From assembly GCA_014240165.1 (NCBI GenBank), contig JAAZXM010000003.1, positions 90,683-154,682 of the forward strand: a DNA stretch of 64,000 nt. Direction: 5' to 3'. The translations under genes were made by a program, and so were the position numbers. Numbering within the stretch: the stretch's first letter is position 1; each line of letters starts with the position of its first letter. This document shows positions 26,955 to 35,509 of this stretch, one piece after another. The notes beneath the pieces are model-generated. The model made no database searches. It had not been told where the DNA came from and saw only the letters and a program-made list of their open reading frames with translations. Source of the stretch: Myxococcales bacterium. GTDB lineage: Bacteria; Myxococcota_A; UBA9160; UBA4427.

Positions 26955-27388
26955 GCGATTCCGAAGTCACGCCGATTCGCGCGAGCGAGGTCGCTGTGGG
27001 CGATGTGTTGCCGCCCTTCGCGCTGCCGGTGACGTCAACGGTGATTGTCGCTGGTGCGATTGCGTCTCGGGATTTCATGCCCGCGCATCATGACAGCGAG
27101 TATGCCCGGGGGCAGGGCGCACCGGATATGTTCATGAATATCCTGACGACGAACGGATATGTCAGCCGGTTCGTCACCGACTGGGCCGGACCCGAGGCGA
27201 TGGTTCGCAAGATTGCGATTCGTTTGGGCGGCCCGGCGATTCCGGGTCAACCTCTGCGCTTCAGCGGCGAGGTGTTGAGCGCGGATGACGAAGGCGACGA
27301 GCGACTCATTCAGGTTTCAGTGCGCGCCGCCAACGATCTCGGCGATCATGCCACCGGGACGGTGCTGATTTCCCTTCCCCAGGATTGA
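26951..27388 (+). CDS. MaoC-domain enoyl-CoA hydratase subunit
   Basis: A 145-residue hot-dog protein. The hydratase-2 motif is present as ASRDFMPAHHDSEYA (residues about 38-52, catalytic Asp-His pair), with a second block FSGEVLSADDEG and the closing ATGTVLISLP strand. It overlaps the previous gene by ATGA, so the two are translated together and probably assemble as a heteromer. It is followed after 112 bases by the SCPx-like thiolase and the DUF35 protein. The set of two MaoC-like proteins, thiolase and DUF35 protein is that of the actinobacterial steroid side-chain (igr-type) hydratase and retro-aldolase steps. Confidence 0.88.
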   Translation: MSDSEVTPIRASEVAVGDVLPPFALPVTSTVIVAGAIASRDFMPAHHDSEYARGQGAPDMFMNILTTNGYVSRFVTDWAGPEAMVRKIAIRLGGPAIPGQPLRFSGEVLSADDEGDERLIQVSVRAANDLGDHATGTVLISLPQD

Positions 27389-27500
27389 TGACTCGCTCTC
27401 ACCGATTGCCCTCGCGTTGGAAAGGCACCCAGGCCATGCGTGCGCTGTTCCGAAAATTCCAAGGCTCAGAATCCCAGTGGACGCTCAAGGGCGGTGGCGG

Positions 27501-28724
27501 ATGAGCGCATCTCGAGCCCAAATCGTCGGGGTGGGGGAGTCCACTTATACCCGCTGGGGCAAGATCGGCGATATCACCGAACACGCGCTGGCCTGCCAGG
27601 CGATTCAGCGAGCGGTCGAGGATGCGGGCCTTTCCATGGACGATGTCGACGGCCTGGCCTCCTTTGCGGAAGACAGGAATGAGGCCATTTTTCTCGCGGC
27701 GGAACTTGGGCTCCCCGCTCTCCGCTTTGGCAATATGGTCTGGATGCCCGGTGGGGGTGGAGGTTGCGCCGCGGTTTCCAACGCCGCGATGGCGGTAGAG
27801 ACAGGGCAGGCCGAGGTGGTGGTGGTCTACCGCTCGCTCTGCCAGGGCCAGTTCTATCGTTTTGGGAGCGCGGGTGTCAGTACGGAGGCTCCGGCAGAGC
27901 CCGCGCCGCCGAGTCTTCAGCAAGCCAACTCCCTTCTTTTGGCTTCCATGGGGTTTGCCATGCCCTACGGCCTGTTGATGGCGGCGGCGGCGTATGCGTT
28001 GCCGACACGACGCCATATGCATCTTTATGGAACCACCAGCGAACAACTCGGGATGCTGGCGGTGACCTTTCGAGAGCACGCCAGTCGGAATCCCCGAGCC
28101 GTGATGGGAGGGCGACCGCTCAGCCTGGAAGACCACCAGGCCTCGCCGATGATCGCCGATCCGCACCGACTCTTTGATTGTTGCCTCGAGAGTGATGGCG
28201 CCTGCGCGGTTGTGGTGACCACACCGGAAAGAGCACGCGATCTTGCCAAGCCGGCGGTTGAGATCCTGGCCAGCGAGCAGGGTGCGCCGAAGGGCTACGG
28301 CTTTGGCCCCTTTACCAATGCGAATATCGCGGACGAGCTCTACGCCACGGGCGGCTGCGAAGAAATGGCGGGCCGGCTCTGGGCGAAATCCGGGCTGGGG
28401 CCGGCCGATGTGGACGTGGCCCAGCTCTATGACCATTTCACTGGCTGCGTACTCATGCAACTCGAAGACTATGGCTTCTGTGAACGCGGGGAGGGCGGGC
28501 CCTTCATTGAGAGCGGAGCCTTGGCGTGGGAGGGCGGGAGCCTGCCCACCAATACCCACGGCGGGAGCCTCTCGGAAGCCTATATCCACGGGCTGAACCA
28601 CGTGGTGGAAGGGGTTCGCTCTCTACGGGGAGAATCCACCAGCCCGGTGGAGGGTGCGGAGGTTTGCCTGGTGACGAGCGCGGCGTGCGTTCCGTCGAGC
28701 GCGGTTCTATTGGGGAAGACATGA
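27501..28724 (+). CDS. SCP-x/Ltp2-type thiolase-superfamily protein (putative acyl-CoA retro-aldolase or thiolase)
   Basis: A 407-residue thiolase-fold protein; ATG 27501 is preceded by GGCGG and gives a normal N-terminus (SRAQIVGVGESTYTRWG). Key blocks: GGGGGCAAVSNAAMAV around 88-103, YDHFTGCVLMQLEDYGFCERGEGG, and the C-terminal NTHGGSLSEAYIHGLNH. These match the lipid-transfer/SCP-x branch, in which Ltp2-like members work with a DUF35 partner as aldolases cleaving beta-hydroxyacyl-CoA, rather than as Cys-Cys-His thiolases. Its stop overlaps the DUF35 gene start by ATGA, supporting a two-chain complex. Whether the reaction is thiolysis or retro-aldol cleavage cannot be decided from sequence. 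Confidence 0.88.
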   Translation: MSASRAQIVGVGESTYTRWGKIGDITEHALACQAIQRAVEDAGLSMDDVDGLASFAEDRNEAIFLAAELGLPALRFGNMVWMPGGGGGCAAVSNAAMAVETGQAEVVVVYRSLCQGQFYRFGSAGVSTEAPAEPAPPSLQQANSLLLASMGFAMPYGLLMAAAAYALPTRRHMHLYGTTSEQLGMLAVTFREHASRNPRAVMGGRPLSLEDHQASPMIADPHRLFDCCLESDGACAVVVTTPERARDLAKPAVEILASEQGAPKGYGFGPFTNANIADELYATGGCEEMAGRLWAKSGLGPADVDVAQLYDHFTGCVLMQLEDYGFCERGEGGPFIESGALAWEGGSLPTNTHGGSLSEAYIHGLNHVVEGVRSLRGESTSPVEGAEVCLVTSAACVPSSAVLLGKT

Positions 28725-29146
28725 GCGAGCGCTACTTCCCGGATGGCATGCCGCCGCCCCTGGCGGACACGACAACGTTGCCCTGGTGGCAAGCGGCTGC
28801 CGAGCATCGGCTGGTGGTTCAACGCTGTGCTGACTGCCAGGCGACGAGGCTGCCGCCTTCACCCGTCTGTGCGGAATGTCGGTCGCCAGAATTCGATTGG
28901 AAAGAAGTCTCTGGTGGAGGCTCGGTCTACACCTTTACGATCGTACATCGACCCATCGCGGCGGATCAGGCGCTGCCTTTCGTGATCGCGGTGATCGCCC
29001 TGGATGATTCGGGCGGTATCAGGATGATCTCGAACCTGGTCGAAGTTGAATGCGACGAAGTTGAAGTGGGAATGGCGGTTGAATTGGTTTGGGAAGATAT
29101 GAGCGAGGAGTTGGCACTCCCTCGCTTCCGACCGCGTCAGAGCTGA
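28721..29146 (+). CDS. DUF35 zinc-ribbon/OB-fold partner protein
   Basis: A 141-residue protein with an N-terminal helix (LPWWQAAAEHRLVVQ), a zinc ribbon C36-x2-C39...C50-x2-C53, and an OB-fold acyl-CoA-binding half (GGGSVYTFTIVHRP, PFVIAVIALDD, VEVGMAVELVWED). DUF35 proteins pair with thiolase-fold enzymes as CoA-binding subunits: in steroid side-chain aldolases the DUF35 domain is fused to ChsH2, while here it stands alone. It overlaps the thiolase gene by 4 bases and ends 39 bases before the DUF3604 lipoprotein gene. Confidence 0.9.
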   Translation: MSERYFPDGMPPPLADTTTLPWWQAAAEHRLVVQRCADCQATRLPPSPVCAECRSPEFDWKEVSGGGSVYTFTIVHRPIAADQALPFVIAVIALDDSGGIRMISNLVEVECDEVEVGMAVELVWEDMSEELALPRFRPRQS

Positions 29147-29185
29147 GCGTGGACTCTTAGAGCCAATCAAGGGGGCGACGGAATA

Positions 29186-31195
29186 ATGACCTGGCGACAT
29201 GTCAAGTGGATGCTCATCGGGCTTCTCGCGAGCCTGATTTCGTGTGTGCCGCCGGAGTCGGCCGAGGATGACTCTCCCTTGGGTTCGTCTAGCCAGGGCA
29301 GCGTGCCCGTGCGCCTGCTGGAGGTCAACCCGGATATTCTTGATCGGAGACGCTCTGAGCCGAACCCCGAGCGGAACGCCTATTTCGGTGACCTGCATGT
29401 TCATACGACGTATTCATTCGATGCATTCGTTTTCGGGACGACGGTGGGGCCGCGTGATGCCTATCGCTACGCATTGGGCGAAACCATTGAACACCCCGGT
29501 GGTTTCGACCTCACCCTGCGTGAGCCACTCGACTTTTACGCCGTCACGGATCACGCGCTTTTCCTGGGCGTCGCTCGCGAGGCCGCGGATACCCGGTCGG
29601 AGATTTCAAAATTCGACTTCGCTGCGCCCCTGCATGACTTGAACGCGGATGACAATAAGGGCTTGTTGAGCGTGGTTCCTCGGCTTCAATCCTTCGGCAC
29701 TTTTGTCCCCGCACTGCTTGCTGGAATCATGGACGGAACAGTTGACCCCGGGATCACTGCGGCCGTCACCCGGAGCGCCTGGAACGACATCATCGAGGCC
29801 GCTGAGCAATTCAATAGTCCGGGTCATTTCACGACCTTCGTGGCTTACGAGTACACCTCCTCCACCGATGATCGCGGGAACCTGCACCGCAACGTGATTT
29901 TCGAGGGGGCAGACCTTTTGCCCGCCGAACCCTTCTCGCGTTTCCATTCCCAGAACCCGGAAGGTCTATGGGATTGGATGGACGAACTGCGCGCCCAGGG
30001 AATCGAAAGTTTGGCGATTCCGCACAACTCTAACGGCTCGAACGGCCAGATGTTCAAGTTGGTGGATTGGGCGGGCAACCCGATGGATGATGAGTACGCC
30101 CGGCAGCGAATGCGTAACGAGCCCCTGGTGGAGATCACCCAGGTCAAAGGGACCTCAGAAACCCACCCCTCGCTTTCGGACAACGACGAATGGGCCGAGT
30201 TCGAGATCACACCCTACCGGGTGGGCGGCATGCTCCCGAGCAAACCCGACGGCAGCTATGTGAGGCAGGCCCTCCGGCGCGGTCTGGCATTCGAAGAGGC
30301 GGGCGCTGTCAGTCCGTATCGATTCGGTTTTGTAGCCGCGAGTGATACCCATACGGGCGCCATCTCCGACGACGAAGCGAATTTCTTCTCGAAAATCGGT
30401 GTTCTGGATGCAACTCCCGAACTCCGCGGTTCGGTTCCGCTGCCGTCCTGGCAGGCCATCCCCTTCGGCATGCTCGCGCCCGAGCAGGTAGAGGAAGTCG
30501 AGGGCGAAGCCTATACCCGGACTCCGGTGATTACCTTTGGCGCATCCGGATTGGCAGCGGTGTGGGCAGAGGAGAATACCCGCGAGTCGATTTACGCCGC
30601 GTTTCGCCGGAAGGAAACTTTTGCCACATCGGGGCCTCGGATTCGCGTGAGATTCTTCGCGGGCTATGACCTCGAGGCTGACTTTCTGGATGCTCCCGAT
30701 GCTGTGGTGCGCGCTTATGCCGGAGGGGTCAGCATGGGAAGCGATCTTGTGGCCCAAGGCCAGCAAGCGCCGCATTTTACAGCTTGGGCGGTGGGCGATC
30801 CGCGCAGCGCGCCGCTCCAGAGGCTTCAAATCGTCAAGGGATGGGCGAAGGGAGAGGAAACCTTCGAGCGCGTATACGACGTGGCGTGCTCGGACGGTGC
30901 CGTACCCGACGCGACCCATCGATGCCCTGATAATGGGGCGCGGGTCGATCTCTCGAATTGTTCCTATTCACGCGGTGCCGGGAGCGAGGAGTTGAAGGCG
31001 CTTTGGCAAGATCCGGATTTCGATCCCGAGCAGAGGGCTTTTTATTACGTGCGCGTTCTCGAGAATCCGACCTGCCGTTGGTCGACTTGGGATGCCCTGC
31101 GGACGGGCAACGCGCCTCGTCCTGGCGTCGCTACCACGATCCAGGAGCGGGCCTGGTCCTCCCCCATTTGGTTGCTGCCGGAAACAGGGGGCTGA
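29186..31195 (+). CDS. DUF3604 lipoprotein (PHP-like metal-dependent hydrolase)
   Basis: A 669-residue protein with a lipobox (ASLISC, C20) and an acidic linker, then a PHP-type metal-binding start: YFGDLHVHTTYSFDAF (H71, H73) and YAVTDHALFLG. Later blocks HRNVIFEG, SLAIPHNSNGSNG, VEITQVKGTSE and GFVAASDTHTG are the standard DUF3604 motifs. The last hundred residues form a beta domain with three cysteines. DUF3604 proteins are common in marine and soil bacteria and are often large outer-membrane lipoproteins; no substrate is established. Start ATG 29186 follows AAGGGGGCGACGG. It sits downstream of the thiolase/DUF35 genes but may have its own transcript. Confidence 0.9.
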   Translation: MTWRHVKWMLIGLLASLISCVPPESAEDDSPLGSSSQGSVPVRLLEVNPDILDRRRSEPNPERNAYFGDLHVHTTYSFDAFVFGTTVGPRDAYRYALGETIEHPGGFDLTLREPLDFYAVTDHALFLGVAREAADTRSEISKFDFAAPLHDLNADDNKGLLSVVPRLQSFGTFVPALLAGIMDGTVDPGITAAVTRSAWNDIIEAAEQFNSPGHFTTFVAYEYTSSTDDRGNLHRNVIFEGADLLPAEPFSRFHSQNPEGLWDWMDELRAQGIESLAIPHNSNGSNGQMFKLVDWAGNPMDDEYARQRMRNEPLVEITQVKGTSETHPSLSDNDEWAEFEITPYRVGGMLPSKPDGSYVRQALRRGLAFEEAGAVSPYRFGFVAASDTHTGAISDDEANFFSKIGVLDATPELRGSVPLPSWQAIPFGMLAPEQVEEVEGEAYTRTPVITFGASGLAAVWAEENTRESIYAAFRRKETFATSGPRIRVRFFAGYDLEADFLDAPDAVVRAYAGGVSMGSDLVAQGQQAPHFTAWAVGDPRSAPLQRLQIVKGWAKGEETFERVYDVACSDGAVPDATHRCPDNGARVDLSNCSYSRGAGSEELKALWQDPDFDPEQRAFYYVRVLENPTCRWSTWDALRTGNAPRPGVATTIQERAWSSPIWLLPETGG

Positions 31196-31242
31196 GTCTC
31201 GATTCAGCTGCCTGGAGCGTCTGCGGGGACAGGCCGCGTCCT

Positions 31243-31257
31243 ACCCGCCCGGCGGGT
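31243..31257 (+). terminator. Possible terminator hairpin after the DUF3604 gene
   Basis: A near-perfect palindrome ACCCGCC-C-GGCGGGT about 50 bases after the stop codon. It lacks a T-run, so intrinsic termination is only a possibility. Confidence 0.25.
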
Positions 31258-31390
31258 TCCGTTGTATCGTCCATGTTTGCGTTTGATATCGATTGGATCG
31301 GTTGGCCAGGGGAATCTTTCCTGCTCCGCGGATCGTCAACGTATATGAGGCCTCCGTGCTATCCGCCCAAGCCTGCGGGATAGCGCGTAG

Positions 31391-31467
31391 CTCAATACCA
31401 AAGATCAATGCCAAAGATCAACGCCAAAGATCAACGCCAAAGATCAATGCCAAAGCTCAATACCAAG
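31391..31467. repeat. 13-bp minisatellite, six copies in mirror order
   Basis: Six head-to-tail copies of a 13-bp unit (last copy 12 bp) directly before the glutaryl-CoA dehydrogenase ribosome-binding site. Three variants occur: A = CTCAATACCAAAG, B = ATCAATGCCAAAG, C = ATCAACGCCAAAG, in the order A-B-C-C-B-A. The bases 31196-31390 before it contain only the hairpin listed separately. There are no spacers, so it is not CRISPR. Confidence 0.9.
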
Positions 31468-31481
31468 AAGAAAGGCCCGTC

Positions 31482-32669
31482 ATGCCGAAAGCAAGTTTCC
31501 TATGGGATGATCCCTTCCAACTCGAAGCTCAGTTGACCGACGAAGAGCGCATGGTGGCGGAAACCGCCCGCAGCTTCGCCCGGGATCGACTTCTGCCCAG
31601 GGTCGTGGAAGATTTTCGGGAGGAGAGCTTCGATCCCAATCTCATGCGTGAATTTGGCGAAGTGGGCCTGCTGGGAGCGACGATTCCTGTCGAATACGGC
31701 GGCGCCGGCGTTTCGCATGTGGCTTACGGGTTGGCTGCCCGGGAGATTGAAAGCATCGATTCGGGCTACCGCTCGGCCATGAGCGTTCAGTCTTCCCTGG
31801 TGATGCACCCGATCCATGCCTATGGCACAGAGGAGCAACGTCAGAAGTTCTTGCCTGGCCTCGCGACAGGCGAGTTGGTGGGGTGTTTCGGCCTGACGGA
31901 GTCCGATCACGGTTCGGATCCGGGCTCGATGTCGACTCGGGCCGTTCCGGTGGAGGGCGGCTACCACCTGACGGGCTCGAAGATGTGGATCACGAACTCC
32001 CCGATCAGTGATCTGGCGGTGGTCTGGGCGAAACTCGACGGGGAGATTCGCGGATTCGTGGTGGAGCGTGAGAACGCGGGCCCGGGTTTCACGACGCCCA
32101 AGATCGAAGGCAAGCTCTCGCTCAGGGCTTCGATTACGGGTTCCATCATGCTCGACAATGCCTTCGTGCCCGAGGAGAACCTCTTTCCGAAGATCAGCGG
32201 CCTCGGTGGCCCCTTCGGCTGCCTCAACAAGGCCCGTTATGGCATTTCCTGGGGTGCACTGGGTGCCGCCGAATTTTGTTGGCAGGCGGCCCGGGAGTAC
32301 ACCCTGGCGCGCAAGCAATTCGGCCGGCCCCTGGCCGCGAATCAATTGATTCAGCTGAAATTGGCCGACATGCAGACAGAGATCGCTCTGGGCTTTCAGT
32401 CCTGTCTTCGCGTGGGGCGGATGCTCGACGAGGGAACCTGCGCGCCGGAGAATATCTCCCTGATCAAACGCAACTCGTGTGGCAAGGCGTTGGCCATGGT
32501 GCGACAGGCGCGGGATATGCACGGAGGCAACGGAATCAGCGAGGAATATCATGTGATGCGCCACCTGATGAACCTCGAGACCGTAAACACCTACGAGGGA
32601 ACGCATGATATCCACGCCTTGATCCTGGGCCGGGCGCAAACGGGATTGCAGGCTTTCACGGGCGCCTGA
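31482..32669 (+). CDS. gcdH: Glutaryl-CoA dehydrogenase
   Basis: A 395-residue flavoprotein of the acyl-CoA dehydrogenase family, matching the usual length. It converts glutaryl-CoA to crotonyl-CoA and CO2, passing electrons to ETF, in lysine, tryptophan and aromatic catabolism. Diagnostic segments: [13 protein letters not shown] with the substrate-binding Arg (about R94), [26 protein letters not shown], and the catalytic glutamate E372 in [15 protein letters not shown], typical of GcdH. Start ATG 31482 follows AAGAAGAAAGG; an upstream in-frame start would translate the minisatellite, which looks like leader sequence. No ETF or glutarate genes lie nearby. Confidence 0.95.
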   Translation: MPKASFLWDDPFQLEAQLTDEERMVAETARSFARDRLLPRVVEDFREESFDPNLMREFGEVGLLGATIPVEYGGAGVSHVAYGLAAREIESIDSGYRSAMSVQSSLVMHPIHAYGTEEQRQKFLPGLATGELVGCFGLTESDHGSDPGSMSTRAVPVEGGYHLTGSKMWITNSPISDLAVVWAKLDGEIRGFVVERENAGPGFTTPKIEGKLSLRASITGSIMLDNAFVPEENLFPKISGLGGPFGCLNKARYGISWGALGAAEFCWQAAREYTLARKQFGRPLAANQLIQLKLADMQTEIALGFQSCLRVGRMLDEGTCAPENISLIKRNSCGKALAMVRQARDMHGGNGISEEYHVMRHLMNLETVNTYEGTHDIHALILGRAQTGLQAFTGA

Positions 32670-32755
32670 GCGGGATTCCCGACCAGACCCGGTACCGGCG
32701 CGGCCTGAACCGCCGCCTGGGGGCGTTGCGTCACTGAGATGGGGAAGAAGGACGA

Positions 32756-33091
32756 GTGGACAAGCAAACGACCCCAGAAGCGGGTGATGTGCTGGAGCAG
32801 GCTGCCGACTGGCATAAAGAAGGCGAGGGGGTGGCGATTGCTACGGTCACGAAGACCTGGGGCTCCTCTCCTCGACCCCCGGGAAGTCAACTCGTCATCA
32901 ATGCGAAGGGCGAGTTCAGGGGGTCGGTTTCCGGCGGCTGCATCGAAGGCGCTGTCGTGAGCGAGGCCGCCGGGGTGATCGAGACGGGCGAGAGCCGCAT
33001 CCTGCACTTCGGGGTGACGAACGAAATGGCCTGGGAAGTCGGCCTGGCCTGCGGCGGCGAGGTCGAGATCTACCTGGAAAAGTTGTCTTGA
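32756..33091 (+). CDS. xdhC: XdhC/CoxI-family protein, N-terminal half
   Basis: A 111-residue XdhC_CoxI domain from GTG 32756 (GGGGAAGAAGGA upstream). Family motifs: VTKTWGSSPRPPGSQLVI and GSVSGGCIEGAVV with its cysteine, ending in VGLACGGEVEIYLE. XdhC proteins bind molybdenum cofactor and load the sulfurated form into xanthine-dehydrogenase-type enzymes. Normally this domain is joined to a Rossmann-like C-terminal half; here the two halves are separate genes with a TTGA overlap. No molybdo-hydroxylase structural genes are in the window. Confidence 0.9.
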   Translation: MDKQTTPEAGDVLEQAADWHKEGEGVAIATVTKTWGSSPRPPGSQLVINAKGEFRGSVSGGCIEGAVVSEAAGVIETGESRILHFGVTNEMAWEVGLACGGEVEIYLEKLS

Positions 33092-33783
33092 AGGCGGGAA
33101 CGCTGGATCGGCTGCTCGCGGACCGCCGGGCCAAGCGTTCCGTTGCTCTGGTGACCCGCTTGGAAGATGGCTTCGCCGCATTGCTTCATCCGGGTGATCG
33201 CGCGGCAGAGGGTGTTCCCCGAGAAGTCGTGGTCGAGGCGCTCCGCGCTCTGGCCAAGGGTCAGTCGCTTCCATTCGAACAGGACGAAGGGACCTACTTC
33301 ATTCGAAGCTTCATCCCCGATCCGCGGATGGTGATTGTGGGCGCCGTACATATCGCCCAAAGCCTGGCGGAGATGGCGCGGCTCGCTGGCTTCCACGTGG
33401 TGGTGGTCGACCCGCGGCAGGCCTTTGCGCGCTCCGACCGCTTCGTGGGAATCGAGATCTCCACCGATTGGCCAGGCCAGGCCCTGGAGGAGCTCGAGCT
33501 CGATCGGCGAACCGCGGTGGTGACGCTCACCCACGACCCGAAATTGGACGACCCGGCCCTCGACGCGGCTCTGGCCTCGCCGGCATTCTATATCGGTTCC
33601 CTGGGCTCGAAGAAGACCCACCGCGCCCGTTTGGAAAGATTGGCCAGTCGCGGCTTCGCCGAGGCCGATCGGGAGCGGATTCGCGGGCCAGTGGGGCTCT
33701 CCATCGGTTCCGTGACCCCGGCGGAGATCGCGGTCTCGATCCTGGCCGAGGTTATCGGGGCTCTGCGAAGCGGTTCGTCATGA
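33088..33783 (+). CDS. XdhC family protein, Rossmann C-terminal half
   Basis: A 231-residue protein starting at TTG 33088, overlapping the stop of the N-terminal half. After a lead-in it carries the XdhC_C NAD-like fold: PRMVIVGAVHIAQSLAEMARLAGFHVVVVDPR (about 72-103), LTHDPKLDDPAL, the block YIGSLGSKKTHRARLERL and GLSIGSVTPAEIAVSILAEVI. This is the standard C-terminal half, so the two genes form one split XdhC. It also overlaps the MocA-like gene by ATGA, giving a tight XdhC-N/XdhC-C/MocA maturation unit. Confidence 0.92.
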   Translation: MKAGTLDRLLADRRAKRSVALVTRLEDGFAALLHPGDRAAEGVPREVVVEALRALAKGQSLPFEQDEGTYFIRSFIPDPRMVIVGAVHIAQSLAEMARLAGFHVVVVDPRQAFARSDRFVGIEISTDWPGQALEELELDRRTAVVTLTHDPKLDDPALDAALASPAFYIGSLGSKKTHRARLERLASRGFAEADRERIRGPVGLSIGSVTPAEIAVSILAEVIGALRSGSS

Positions 33784-34391
33784 CGGATCCCCGCGTGACG
33801 GCGGTGATTCTGGCAGCGGGCTCTTCGCGTCGGATGGGTTCTTCCAACAAATTGCTGCTGCCCGTTGAGGGCAAGCCGATGCTGATCCATGTCGTGGAGT
33901 CTGCGTTGGCCTCGGGCCTGACGGCCGTTCGGGTGGTGACCGGCCACGAAGCGGATCGCGTCAGCGGGCTTTTACGGGATTATCCGCTTGAAATCGTGCA
34001 CAACGAGGATTTTGCCGAGGGGTTGAGCAGTTCCTTGCGCTCGGGTCTCGTTTCCCTTGATCAAGACACCGACGCGGCATTGATTTGTCTCGGCGACATG
34101 CCCTGGGTACGGGCGGGCCAGCTTCGAAGTCTGGTGGACCGGTTCGCCTCGGATGGGTCGCGTCCGATTTGTGTCCCGGTTCATGGAGATCGGCAGGGTA
34201 ATCCCGTTCTTTGGCCCAGACGTTTCTTCGATGCGATCTGCCGTTTGCGCGGGGATGTGGGGGCGCGCAGCTTGCTGACTCAATACGCAGACGAAATTGC
34301 CCGGGTCGATATCGATCACGATGGCGTGATTGTGGATATTGATGACACGGATGCCTTGCGGCAGCAGGAGGGCCGGAACGCCGAGGGTTGA
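33780..34391 (+). CDS. mocA: Molybdenum cofactor cytidylyltransferase (MocA-like)
   Basis: A 203-residue nucleotidyltransferase with the signature LAAGSSRRMGSSNKLLLP (residues 11-28), where the lysine contacts the nucleotide, then VVTGHEADRV, LGDMPWV (metal-binding Asp) and PVHGDRQGNPVLWPRRFFD. This is the MocA/MobA-like fold that adds CMP to Mo-molybdopterin, giving the MCD cofactor of xanthine-dehydrogenase and CO-dehydrogenase-type enzymes. Coupling to a split XdhC fits cofactor finishing for that enzyme class. The target enzyme must be encoded elsewhere. Confidence 0.9.
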   Translation: MTDPRVTAVILAAGSSRRMGSSNKLLLPVEGKPMLIHVVESALASGLTAVRVVTGHEADRVSGLLRDYPLEIVHNEDFAEGLSSSLRSGLVSLDQDTDAALICLGDMPWVRAGQLRSLVDRFASDGSRPICVPVHGDRQGNPVLWPRRFFDAICRLRGDVGARSLLTQYADEIARVDIDHDGVIVDIDDTDALRQQEGRNAEG

Positions 34392-34429
34392 TTTCCTCCC
34401 CGCTCGGCTCGGCTAGAGTGGCTCTCAGA

Positions 34430-35071
34430 ATGAGGTCGAGTGAGGTCGCTTCCCAGAGTGCAAGTAGAGCCCGCCGGATAGGGGGGCCGCGGATCGCGTG
34501 GCTGGCCCTGGGACTTCTCGGGTCCATGTGCGTCATCTGCCTCTGGGCGGGAGGGGGTGGCGAGGAAGGAATTCGTGTAGGCATTCGGGCCACGGCCCGC
34601 ACCACGGCGCTGCTTTTGGCCGTTGTGTTTTGTTCCTCGGCGCTGCAGCGCCTCTTTCCCCATCCTTGGACGCTTTTGCTTCGCGTCAATCGGCGCTACC
34701 TGGGCGTTTCCACAGCGGTCTCCCACGGCTATCACCTGGCCCTCCTGGTCGCTCTCTATGCGCTCTGGGTGAGCGAACCGCCTTCGATTCTCACCCTGGC
34801 GGGCGGCGGATTCGTCAGTTTGATGCTCCTGTTCTTGGCTGCGACTTCGACCAATGCCTCGCAGCGACGATTGGGTGCGAATTGGCGGCGGCTCCATCTG
34901 TTGGGGATCTGGAGCGCCTGGGTGGTGTTCGCTGGCGCCTATTTCCCCCAAGCGCTGGACGATCCCCTGGCCGGAACGATCAGCATCGCTCTACTGATTT
35001 CCGTTGGGCTTCGCGTCTGGGCTTCTGGCCGAACTGTCCGGCCGCATTCATGGGAAGGATTGCAGAAATGA
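34430..35071 (+). CDS. Ferric-reductase-like transmembrane protein (MsrQ/YedZ fold)
   Basis: A 213-residue membrane protein with about six hydrophobic helices. The block RRYLGVSTAVSHGYHLALL and the later RRLHLLGIWSAW carry histidines in the spacing seen in ferric-reductase-like transmembrane (heme b) domains such as MsrQ. That family moves electrons across the inner membrane, but no flavin domain is present. The start is uncertain: ATG 34430 is my choice; TTG 34388, which overlaps the mocA stop, would add 14 residues. Its stop overlaps the start of the small beta-protein gene (ATGA), so it closes the molybdenum-module operon or rides with it. Confidence 0.7.
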   Translation: MRSSEVASQSASRARRIGGPRIAWLALGLLGSMCVICLWAGGGGEEGIRVGIRATARTTALLLAVVFCSSALQRLFPHPWTLLLRVNRRYLGVSTAVSHGYHLALLVALYALWVSEPPSILTLAGGGFVSLMLLFLAATSTNASQRRLGANWRRLHLLGIWSAWVVFAGAYFPQALDDPLAGTISIALLISVGLRVWASGRTVRPHSWEGLQK

Positions 35072-35418
35072 AGGTGACTCGGATTTACACCGGGGCAGAC
35101 AACGAATCCCATTTCGAAGAGATTGAAATCGACTTGAAGGATCTCGGGATGATTGGCCGGATCTCGGCCCTGGAGCCCGCCTCGGGAATCGTGTTTCGTG
35201 AGACGGAGGGTGATTACGATTTCGAATTCCACAACGCGCCACGCAGGCAATACGTGATCAATCTCGACGCGGCGGTGGAATTGGAAACCGGCGATGGGAC
35301 CAAGCGCGTATTGGGTCCGGGAGAGGTGCTGCTCGCCGAGGATACGACGGGCCGCGGTCACCGTAGCCGCGCGGTCGGCGGTCGGCCGCGCAGGTCGATC
35401 TTCGTCACCCTCGACTGA
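35068..35418 (+). CDS. Small cupin-like protein
   Basis: A 116-residue protein overlapping the previous stop (ATGA), with GGAAGG upstream. Conserved-looking blocks are ASGIVFRETEGDYDFEFHNAPRRQYVINLDAAVELETGDG, then RVLGPGEVLLAEDTTGRGHRSR. The pattern of short strands, PGEVLLAEDTTGxGH and a late histidine is that of single-domain cupins. Two His (H-N-A-P and G-R-G-H) could bind a metal. Similar small cupins occur widely as proteins of unknown function in proteobacteria. Role not assignable. Confidence 0.75.
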   Translation: MKVTRIYTGADNESHFEEIEIDLKDLGMIGRISALEPASGIVFRETEGDYDFEFHNAPRRQYVINLDAAVELETGDGTKRVLGPGEVLLAEDTTGRGHRSRAVGGRPRRSIFVTLD

Positions 35419-35509
35419 ACCCTTGATTTGCGACCCCGCTGCATGCTCACGGGCGTCCCTGGCCGAAGAGCGTGCTTCATATTGGCAGTCGGCATGCTAA
35501 TATCGCCAG

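Noticed and set aside
31391-31467. CRISPR-like array
   Set aside because: The 13-bp units are contiguous, without spacers, and there are no cas genes.
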